Source: a virus. Taken from it: DNA of 41,592 nucleotides. The DNA lies in IMG/VR virus record IMGVR_UViG_3300021959_000106, positions 1-41,592 of that record; one strand, given 5' to 3'. The notes under the pieces are model-generated. The model saw nothing but the letters and a program-made list of their open reading frames with translations. It ran no database searches and was not told the origin of the DNA. Shown one piece after another: positions 1 through 5,245 of the stretch (its first letter is position 1; each line of letters begins with the position of its first letter). A program made the translations under genes and the position numbers.

Positions 1-358
1 GGGTCTGGAAGTCTTGCTCGGCTCGACTCGTGTTCCCTTTCTCCAGACGATCTAATCTTGCCTGAAGCTGAGACATTTGCTCTTGATATTGACGAGTTTG
101 CAACTCGGCTTGTCGTCGCTGATCAACGAGCTTTTTAATCCTGTTTTGAACCTTTTTGCTGTAAACTTCCTCTTCATCGTCGTCGGAATCTTCTTCTTTG
201 TCGACTTTTGGTTGTTTATCAGCTTTGAGTTTAGCTTTTTGCTCTTCTGGTTCGTCCTCGATCTCTATTTCCAGAGGCTCGTCGGAATCAACACCAGATT
301 TCTGCTTGGTCCTGCCGATTTCTGCTTCTATTTCTGCTAAAATATCATCTTGTGACAT
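1..358 (-). CDS. Acidic scaffold-like head protein, N-terminal part (cut by window edge)
   Basis: The frame opens at an ATG at 358 behind a strong GGAGG ribosome-binding site and runs off the left edge, so only about 119 N-terminal residues are seen. Residues 1-60 are very acidic with interspersed lysines (runs such as EIEDEPEEQ and EEDSDDDEEE). Residues from about 70 on are a Gln/Arg/Lys-rich segment with coiled-coil character. That composition, and its place downstream of terminase, portal and small virion genes, fits a capsid scaffolding protein. In tailed phages the major capsid gene usually follows, and it would lie beyond the edge. The role is inferred from composition and gene order; no domain signature was recognised. 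Confidence 0.6.
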   Translation of the reverse strand, partial: MSQDDILAEIEAEIGRTKQKSGVDSDEPLEIEIEDEPEEQKAKLKADKQPKVDKEEDSDDDEEEVYSKKVQNRIKKLVDQRRQAELQTRQYQEQMSQLQARLDRLEKGNTSRAEQDFQT

Positions 359-384
359 GGTTGGCGTCCTCCATGGTTCGTCGC

Positions 385-762
385 CTATTCGACATATGAA
401 GTTATGCTCGCACCATCTGGCAGAATCGACGTCACTTCGTCGTCATTCAGTAGCAAGAGTTTAACCCCGTTAATTACGAGCTTCTGTCCGGCGTATTTGC
501 CGTAGGTAACTCGGTTACCGACACTGGGCCATGAGCCTTTCCATGACTGACCAGAATCTCGGTCTCGATAAGCCAAATCTCCCATCGCCAGAATATGCCC
601 ATGGGCGGTCAAATATTCTTCATTCTCCTGACTGGTGTTTGAAAGAATAATGCCACCCTTGGTCGTTTTCTTGACTTCGTTTGGTTTGACTAGAACTTTC
701 CATCCCATTGGTTTGGGATATTCAGTTGCTTCCAACTGCGTTTCTTCATGCTGATGAGACAT
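385..762 (-). CDS. GroES-like co-chaperonin (Cpn10)
   Basis: The 125-residue protein has the Cpn10 layout: an N-terminal PMGWKVLVKPNEV strand, a GGIILSNTSQENEEY segment where GroES carries its mobile loop, a G-x-I-LAMGD strand, GNRVTYGKYAGQKL, and a C-terminal LLLLNDDEVTSIL strand. GroES caps the GroEL folding chamber, and phage versions such as T4 gp31 and marine-phage GroES proteins help fold the major capsid protein. No GroEL is seen, so it would act with host GroEL. It lies just upstream of the scaffold-like gene, which fits a head-assembly job. It is longer than bacterial GroES (about 97 residues) because of an N-terminal extension and an insertion near residues 65-80. Family assignment is firm; the capsid-folding role is inferred. 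Confidence 0.85.
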   Translation of the reverse strand: MSHQHEETQLEATEYPKPMGWKVLVKPNEVKKTTKGGIILSNTSQENEEYLTAHGHILAMGDLAYRDRDSGQSWKGSWPSVGNRVTYGKYAGQKLVINGVKLLLLNDDEVTSILPDGASITSYVE

Positions 763-765
763 GTG

Positions 766-963
766 TTAATCATCCTCTTCGTCTAGTTGTTTTAAAGTTT
801 CGTCGATCAGCTCACAGGCTTTTTCAAGCCCTTCTGCATAACCAACGTTTCGAGAATACGATTGAAAGTCGCTCATGCGACCTTCAACCATATCATTCGC
901 TATCGCCGTCTTTTCGTTCTTCAGGTTGCTTTTGATTTTCTTCAGTAGGTCTGTCACTGTCAT
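766..963 (-). CDS. Small helical phage protein
   Basis: This 65-residue protein has an amphipathic N-terminal helix (LLKKIKSNLKNEKTAI), a middle QSYSRNVGYAEGLEKACEL stretch and an acidic end. It resembles the short alpha-helical proteins often found near head genes in marine phages, but I cannot name a function. It ends 3 bases before the GroES-like gene. An internal ATG at 891 follows the stop of an overlapping reading frame in a TGATATG junction and is an alternative start. The longer form is preferred because its N-terminal helix fits the family pattern. Confidence 0.65.
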   Translation of the reverse strand: MTVTDLLKKIKSNLKNEKTAIANDMVEGRMSDFQSYSRNVGYAEGLEKACELIDETLKQLDEEDD

Positions 964-1042
964 CTTTATTCAGCTTCGACTTTCCTTTCATCGAAACCCC
1001 TGTTACAAAAACATTTACGACGTTTTGTTCTTCCTCAGACAT
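893..1042 (-). CDS. Possible overlapping 49-residue acidic protein
   Basis: A 49-codon frame starts in a TAATG junction with the stop of the upstream gene and ends at a TGA inside the next gene, overlapping it by 71 bases. It fills an otherwise empty 78-base gap. The product begins MSEEEQNVVNVFVTGVSMKG and ends in a charged Glu/Lys/Asp tail. The coupled start and the filled gap favour a real gene; the long overlap and lack of recognisable homology argue against it. If it is not translated, the gap is simply spacer ahead of the gene starting at 963. Confidence 0.35.
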   Translation of the reverse strand: MSEEEQNVVNVFVTGVSMKGKSKLNKDDSDRPTEENQKQPEERKDGDSE

Positions 1043-1182
1043 TAGCTTTTTTTGCCCATGGCTCGTTTCATGCCGTAGCTTTGCTTGCGTCTGGTTTTCA
1101 TGCTGGCTTTCTTGGTGCTTTCTTTGCCATTCTTCATACCCATGGACTCGTCTTTCTTGTCCTTGTACTTTTGCTTTTTCAT
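1042..1182 (-). CDS. Lysine-rich small basic protein
   Basis: This is a 46-residue, strongly basic protein (MKKQKYKDKKDES..., ending in AMGKKS) with repeated Lys/Arg-Met clusters. The start at 1182 is chosen because a near-perfect AAAGGAGGT sits just before it. An upstream ATG at 1230 overlaps the previous stop (ATGA), but using it would translate the Shine-Dalgarno sequence as coding. It is one of several short basic proteins in this late block. Nucleic-acid or capsid contact is plausible from charge only; the function is unknown. Confidence 0.6.
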   Translation of the reverse strand: MKKQKYKDKKDESMGMKNGKESTKKASMKTRRKQSYGMKRAMGKKS

Positions 1183-1226
1183 ACGACCTCCTTTAGAAAT
1201 TAAAGATGAGACTGCACTTCTGTTAA

Positions 1227-2129
1227 TCATGGCATCACCTGAACTGTTTCTTCATATGAACCAAGATTCTGTAGAGCTCCAACACCACCGACTCCGTAAA
1301 TAACTTTCCATAACTCTCCGAGTGTTCCAACTTTTTCTGGTTCACCGAATTTTAAATTACCACTCTCGTCTCTCGTAAGTCTGCCTCTGTCGCTGTAAAT
1401 AGGTGTGTTTGGGTCTAGAGTTTTCAAATCTGGAAAATTCTCCGGATCCATTTTATATATTTCTGTGAGGTAATTCGATCTACCTTGACCTTCCGCCTCG
1501 AGAGCTCTGCTGAAATGACGACCTTCATGACCTTTGATGAATATTGCACCTTGATCTGGGTCGTACCTCGCAACCATCATTGGTATTTGTTTCCATCCGG
1601 TGTAAACATCTTTTGTTGTTCTGTTAAATCGATAATCTTCTGGAAGTCGTTCTTTATAAGCTCGACGATAATAGTCTACTTTAGCTTTGTCGCTTGAAAC
1701 TTCAAACGGGTCTGTCCCTAGAACATTAATCTCGTAGTCTGGATTGTCTGAATAAAGAGGTGGATTTAATTTGCGGTGAGTCTCCGGAGTGGACAAAACC
1801 CATTGCATGTCTTGAATGTTCTGGTATGGATGATCTTCTGGTTTTTGAGCTCTTCTTGCTGAGCTCATGATTGTGTCTGGATCAAACGTTCTGAAACTGC
1901 GGTCAGACTCCCAAACAGGTTCTTTGAGCAATGCATTTATCTGAGCCCCAATCTCTCTCGACTCTTCATCCAAAGTTTCTTTATCAGGTCTGTTTCCCAT
2001 AGGAGACGTATCAATACGTTCGTCTGGTCTCGCAGCTGCTTGCTTTTTCTTAAAGTTTCTGTTAGACATCGTCAGCAGATCAGAGATTTTATCTACGACT
2101 GCCTTTGCTAATTTTGCGCCACCTGCCAT
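1227..2129 (-). CDS. Virion-associated protein of unknown function with GHEGRH motif
   Basis: This is a 300-residue soluble protein with a basic N-terminus (residues 1-40, including NRNFKKKQAAARP). At about residues 203-213 a conserved-looking FIKGHEGRHFSRAL block follows a beta strand. I recall GHEGRH-type motifs in large phage polyvalent or virion-internal proteins, but cannot assign an activity. There is no signal peptide or membrane segment. The start follows an AGAGGG site at usual spacing. It is read in the late leftward block between small proteins, so it is probably packaged or used in head assembly; that is inferred from position only. Confidence 0.6.
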   Translation of the reverse strand: MAGGAKLAKAVVDKISDLLTMSNRNFKKKQAAARPDERIDTSPMGNRPDKETLDEESREIGAQINALLKEPVWESDRSFRTFDPDTIMSSARRAQKPEDHPYQNIQDMQWVLSTPETHRKLNPPLYSDNPDYEINVLGTDPFEVSSDKAKVDYYRRAYKERLPEDYRFNRTTKDVYTGWKQIPMMVARYDPDQGAIFIKGHEGRHFSRALEAEGQGRSNYLTEIYKMDPENFPDLKTLDPNTPIYSDRGRLTRDESGNLKFGEPEKVGTLGELWKVIYGVGGVGALQNLGSYEETVQVMP

Positions 2130-2156
2130 ATGATTATCCCTCTTTAATGACCGGAG

Positions 2157-2564
2157 TTATTTAATTTTATCATTGAGGCTACTTAAAAATTTCTTCACAG
2201 GTCTGGCAATCGTTTTGGTTAATGGATAAGCCTCTAGACCTGTTAAAATAGCACCAGCACCTGCAACTGCATAATCAACAGGTGTTTCTGCTGATTTCAA
2301 CTCGCGCTTCACCTCTTCAGCTCCGAAGCCCAAACCCACAGGAGTAAAATCAAGCACCCCAAGAGAATCAACATAACTGGTGGCAGGATTGGGTGATCCG
2401 GTAAACCCCTCAGCCATGTCTCTAGCTGTTTGTGGCGTCGAAGCCAGACCAAGGCTTTGTAAATAATCACTGATAACATCTCTTGTTTTCATCCTGTAAG
2501 TCGGGTCGAAACTTTTCATTTCCCCGTAACTATCTATGGATGGAACTTTTGCCCTCTCAGCCAT
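2157..2564 (-). CDS. Hypothetical late protein, 135 residues
   Basis: The N-terminal half is polar (SYGEMKSFDPTYRMKTRDVISDYL). The centre is Gly/Pro-rich (PVGLGFGAEEV) and a small-residue hydrophobic segment lies near residues 98-110 (DYAVAGAGAILTGLEAY), followed by a basic C-terminus (RPVKKFLSSLNDKIK). The Ala/Gly segment is typical of membrane-interacting internal virion proteins, but the protein is short and I recognise no family. The start codon directly follows the stop of the upstream gene (TAAATG), which suggests translational coupling. Confidence 0.6.
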   Translation of the reverse strand: MAERAKVPSIDSYGEMKSFDPTYRMKTRDVISDYLQSLGLASTPQTARDMAEGFTGSPNPATSYVDSLGVLDFTPVGLGFGAEEVKRELKSAETPVDYAVAGAGAILTGLEAYPLTKTIARPVKKFLSSLNDKIK

Positions 2565-3026
2565 TTAAAATTCTTTCGTGTACCTAGCCATTATTGAATA
2601 ATCGTCTGTGTTAGGGTTGTATGTCGCGTTGGCTCCCAATCCGCTTGGCAAATTCATATAAGCATCGTATTCCTCGACAGATCCCCCTGGACCGTACTTA
2701 GCGGTGTGGTACGGACTGCTTTCCTTGCCTCGGTAATAATTACCTGACACCCCACCACCAAAGCTGGTTCCGCTTGGCAAAATAACATTGCCACCAATCC
2801 TGCCACCACCTTCATTTTCTACAAATCTGGTGTTTCCTTCTTCACCACCCATGCTCGTGGTTCGACCACCACTAATGCTGATGTCTGGGATAAAAGAAAA
2901 AGCACCCAAGTCGATTGGGCGAACTTCTGGCATCTCGCGCATAGCACGCTCGTCAATCATATCTCTGCCTTCACGAGCTGCAGCAACTTTATCACTCAAC
3001 GACATTAAAAACTCGCGCATCTCCAT
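2565..3026 (-). CDS. Glycine-rich protein with outer-membrane-like beta strands
   Basis: The 153-residue product has a short helical N-terminus (residues 1-35). After that come alternating polar/hydrophobic strands broken by Gly-rich turns: RIGGNVILPSGTSFGGGVSG, EEYDAYMNLPSGLGANATY, DDYSIMARYTKEF. Even spacing of short strands and a C-terminal aromatic (YTKEF-stop) resemble outer-membrane beta-hairpins and the Phe-ending signal of barrel proteins. There is no signal peptide, so the resemblance may only reflect a beta-rich virion protein. The start overlaps the upstream stop in TGATG, with AGGAGG nearby. Function unknown. Confidence 0.6.
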   Translation of the reverse strand: MEMREFLMSLSDKVAAAREGRDMIDERAMREMPEVRPIDLGAFSFIPDISISGGRTTSMGGEEGNTRFVENEGGGRIGGNVILPSGTSFGGGVSGNYYRGKESSPYHTAKYGPGGSVEEYDAYMNLPSGLGANATYNPNTDDYSIMARYTKEF

Positions 3027-3220
3027 CAGACCTGGCCTCCTGACAGCTCGCGCACTAGAATTTCCAGAGTTTCCTTAAAACCTTTGTCGAGTTCTTTTGC
3101 AGCTTTGGCAAATTTCTTCGGACTCACTTCTTCGGTTGTGATGCCTCGACGTTCGAGGAAACTTTTCGCTGCACGGATCTCAGCTGCAGCAACTTTTTTA
3201 ATAGCGGTCTTTTCTGCCAT
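3026..3220 (-). CDS. Small helical late protein, 64 residues
   Basis: A short all-alpha protein: a basic N-terminal helix (MAEKTAIKKVAAAEIRAAKSFLERR), a GITTEEVSPKKFAKAAKEL segment and a C-terminal helix ending in VRELSGGQV. No known domain was recognised. It starts in a TGATATG junction with the gene upstream and its stop overlaps the next start, so it is embedded in a coupled run of late genes. Function unknown; probably a virion or assembly accessory by position. Confidence 0.6.
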   Translation of the reverse strand: MAEKTAIKKVAAAEIRAAKSFLERRGITTEEVSPKKFAKAAKELDKGFKETLEILVRELSGGQV

Positions 3221-3221
3221 A

Positions 3222-3479
3222 TCACCAAGCCTTACATGACCAGTACCGAGCTTTTGTCTTTGGTCCTGGATTATCGCAATTGTGACGAGATCGGAAATTA
3301 GATCTGCGTCCTGGTTGATTCTTTTTAATCGTCATGTTTGGGTCGCCGAAAGTTACCCGCTTCACTCGGTCGCCATCCTGAACATAAACGACAGACTTCT
3401 TTTTCCCGTAACTGGTTTCGCCTTTTCCAATCCTGCGTGGCTTGTTCAAGGTAACTTTTTTTCCTTTGTACGTCGCCAT
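3222..3479 (-). CDS. Conserved small phage protein with RYWSCKAW tail
   Basis: An 85-residue basic protein. Residues 1-50 form a strand-rich part (KKVTLNKPRRIG, KSVVYVQDGDRVKRVTFGDP). The C-terminus has the pattern RSNFRSRHNCDNPGPKTKARYWSCKAW, with two cysteines and a histidine that could bind zinc. I recognise this C-terminal pattern from many marine-phage head-region proteins, which usually carry no function. The start lies in a TAATG overlap with the upstream gene. A virion role is likely by neighbourhood only. Confidence 0.7.
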   Translation of the reverse strand: MATYKGKKVTLNKPRRIGKGETSYGKKKSVVYVQDGDRVKRVTFGDPNMTIKKNQPGRRSNFRSRHNCDNPGPKTKARYWSCKAW

Positions 3480-3652
3480 TAAGATTTCCTCGCTTTTGTT
3501 TTGGCACGGTCTGAAAGATCTCCAATGTGATACAGATACTTGCTGTTGGGAGTGTGACGAGCACCAGACATTATTTTGCCTTTTGCGTCTTTATGAGTAG
3601 CACCTTTATACTCAGTGCCGTCTTTAAAAAAATGTTTCACACCTTTAGCCAT
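3479..3652 (-). CDS. Conserved 57-residue basic phage protein
   Basis: This short frame begins MAKGVKHFFKDGTEYKGATH and ends in LSDRAKTKARKS. The KDGTEYKG-TH and SGARHTPNSKYLYHIGDLS pieces match a small protein I recall beside head genes in many marine podoviruses and cyanophages; no activity is known to me. It overlaps the upstream gene by 8 bases, and its stop forms TAATG with the next start, so all three are probably co-translated. Confidence 0.7.
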   Translation of the reverse strand: MAKGVKHFFKDGTEYKGATHKDAKGKIMSGARHTPNSKYLYHIGDLSDRAKTKARKS

Positions 3653-3938
3653 TTTTCTTTTTACCTTTTAACAAATCTGCATCAGCTTTACGTGCACCAC
3701 CTTTGCCAGTAGCAAAAGACCTCACCCGACCAATCGCCCAAGACGTTGGAGTTTGTCCTGGTTTTGAACCTGAAGAATAATAAGCTCCCATGCCACGCTT
3801 TGCCACTTTGCGGAGTTTGTCTTTGGAGATACCAGACGACTTGCTGTATTTATCAATAGCAGCATTCAGAGAGCTTCCACCTTTAGGAGAGCTTTTTGCT
3901 TCTTTTTTCGCTGGCTTTTTTGTAGCTTTTTGTGACAT
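3645..3938 (-). CDS. Conserved small phage protein (DUF5824-like)
   Basis: A 97-residue protein with a Lys/Ala-rich N-terminal tail (residues 1-22) and a conserved core containing KRGMGAYYSSGSKPGQTP and SWAIGRVRSFATGKGGARK. The RGMGAYYSSGS-RPGQ pattern is what I remember as the DUF5824 family of phage proteins; the number should be confirmed. It overlaps the upstream gene by 56 bases, with both frames rich in lysine there, so the shared DNA encodes two basic tails. Function unknown. Confidence 0.75.
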   Translation of the reverse strand: MSQKATKKPAKKEAKSSPKGGSSLNAAIDKYSKSSGISKDKLRKVAKRGMGAYYSSGSKPGQTPTSWAIGRVRSFATGKGGARKADADLLKGKKKNG

Positions 3939-4119
3939 TGGCTGACCTTTTTTTGGCTATGCGTTCCATTTCTGATTTAGTAAGAGTTCCTTCTCGGTAC
4001 TTTTTTGCAGTGCTTTTAATCTCTGCCTCTTGAGCCTTTGGGTTTTTTGCCCCACGAACATAACTTACATTAACACCGCCTTTGGTTTTTGGCTGAGGTT
4101 TGAATTTACGACTTGCCAC
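3883..4119 (-). CDS. Small basic late protein, 78 residues
   Basis: This product starts with GTG at 4119, about 9 bases after an AAGG site inside the upstream gene. It contains a YVRGAKNPKAQEAEIKSTAK segment and a TLTKSEMERIAKKRS segment, both familiar from small marine-phage proteins that precede the RGMGAYY protein. The last 20 residues are Lys/Ser-rich and are encoded in DNA shared with the next gene. No in-frame ATG exists near the 5' end. Function unknown. Confidence 0.65.
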   Translation of the reverse strand: MASRKFKPQPKTKGGVNVSYVRGAKNPKAQEAEIKSTAKKYREGTLTKSEMERIAKKRSANVTKSYKKASEKRSKKLS

Positions 4120-4255
4120 GTTTCTTCACCTTTTTATTACCTGTGTATCCGGAAGCGTAAATGGCACGAGCTTGGCGTTCAGCTTGCTCTTTGGTTGGGT
4201 AAACTTTACCGCTTTTACCCCATCTGTAACCACCTTCGACTTTCCGGACTGGCAT
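4106..4255 (-). CDS. Conserved 49-residue phage protein
   Basis: A short frame starting MPVRKVEGGYRWGKSGKVYP and continuing TKEQAERQARAIYASGYTG before a basic tail. The pattern GGYRWG-SGKVYPTK-AERQARAI-ASGY is common in small proteins of tailed phages. The compact strand-helix layout resembles a small nucleic-acid or virion accessory protein, but no function is known to me. It overlaps the next gene by 14 bases and lies 3 bases after the acidic protein gene upstream. Confidence 0.7.
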   Translation of the reverse strand: MPVRKVEGGYRWGKSGKVYPTKEQAERQARAIYASGYTGNKKVKKRGKS

Positions 4256-4258
4256 TGG

Positions 4259-4591
4259 TTAATAGCCTTCGATCTTTGGACCACCAGCACCGAGTATGTC
4301 GTCCATCACATTCTGAATGTCGCCAGCTCCGAGCTTGATGACTTTAACTTTCATTTCACCTTCTTCCGGCATCATCTCTTCCATCATTTCATGCTCTGGA
4401 CCTTCTTCTTCCTCGTAGCCTTCATCTTCTTCCATTTCTTCTGGGGCTACCATCTCTTTGTGACAAAGCAACATGAAGTTGACAACTTGCTCATCGGTCA
4501 GATCGAGACCTTCTGAATCAGCTGGGAAACCCATCTGCATCTCGAACATCTCTCTTTGCTCTTCAATATTCGCTACATTGACTTCAGCCAT
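4259..4591 (-). CDS. Acidic, methionine/glutamate-rich late protein
   Basis: The 110-residue product is strongly acidic in the middle (EEMEEDEGYEEEEGPEHEMM). A predicted helical N-terminus contains DLTDEQVVNFMLLCHKEM, and the C-terminal MKVKVIKLGAGDIQNVMDDI stretch is strand-helix. The start at 4591 is used because it follows AGGAG at good spacing; frames opening further upstream would include non-conserved residues. It could chaperone or bind the many basic neighbours, but that is speculation from charge. Confidence 0.65.
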   Translation of the reverse strand: MAEVNVANIEEQREMFEMQMGFPADSEGLDLTDEQVVNFMLLCHKEMVAPEEMEEDEGYEEEEGPEHEMMEEMMPEEGEMKVKVIKLGAGDIQNVMDDILGAGGPKIEGY

Positions 4592-4604
4592 TTTGCTCTC
4601 CTGA

Positions 4605-4925
4605 TTATCTTCTCTGGTTATAACGATCCATTGCTGAACCGCCTTTGGGTGCTGACATAATATTAAATGCCTCATCGAAAAGCATCTTCATGCCCTCTGG
4701 CGGTATTTTACCGCTTTGCATCTGACCAACAATGTCTTCAACAGCCAAACCAGTGCTGTCCGCCATGTACTGAATAACCTGATCAGCAACAGGCAAACGC
4801 ATTAAATTTTCATATGTGTAAGGGTTAATCCCCTCACTCGGTGTTGCTTGGTTAAACGATTGCATTTCTCGGTCTGAAACTTGACCAAGTCCTGATAAAG
4901 CACCTGTGTCTGCATATCCTGGCAT
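4605..4925 (-). CDS. Hypothetical late protein, 106 residues
   Basis: A soluble protein with a Gly/Ser-rich start (MPGYADTGALSGLGQVSD), a helical core (NPYTYENLMRLPVADQVIQY, DSTGLAVEDIVGQMQ) and a short basic end (DRYNQRR). It begins after AAGGAGAG at ideal spacing. Located two genes downstream of the portal, it is probably part of the virion, but no domain is recognised. Confidence 0.65.
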   Translation of the reverse strand: MPGYADTGALSGLGQVSDREMQSFNQATPSEGINPYTYENLMRLPVADQVIQYMADSTGLAVEDIVGQMQSGKIPPEGMKMLFDEAFNIMSAPKGGSAMDRYNQRR

Positions 4926-4936
4926 CTCTGCTCTCC

Positions 4937-5245
4937 TTAAATTGTACGAGCAGATTGCTCGGGTTGTGGTTCGGGTTGTTGTGGTTTCACATTACGCATA
5001 CCACCCAAAAATCCTTCCAGCGCACCAACGTTACCTCTCCCGAGTCTTTGCTTCAGCTCCATCACTTTATTAATAAGGTATTCTTGCATACTCTCTTGCG
5101 AGCTCGGATTAAGGCTTTGGCCAGCTTGCGGTTGTGGTCCAGGAGCTCGTTGGTCTGTTTGACCACTGAAAGCGGCAGGGTTAACAGGCTGCATAGCTCC
5201 TTGTTGAATTTGAAATCTTTGCGCGAGCTCATCGATTGATGCCAC
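4937..5245 (-). CDS. Pro/Gln-rich protein downstream of portal
   Basis: The 102-residue product has Pro/Gln-rich flanks (PGPQPQAGQ, KPQQPEPQPEQSA) around a helical segment (MQEYLINKVMELKQRLGRG). It starts with GTG at 5245, six bases after GGAGG, inside the last 17 bases of the portal gene. Translation is therefore probably coupled to portal. The low-complexity flanks suggest a flexible linker or tail protein. Function unknown. Confidence 0.6.
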   Translation of the reverse strand: MASIDELAQRFQIQQGAMQPVNPAAFSGQTDQRAPGPQPQAGQSLNPSSQESMQEYLINKVMELKQRLGRGNVGALEGFLGGMRNVKPQQPEPQPEQSARTI

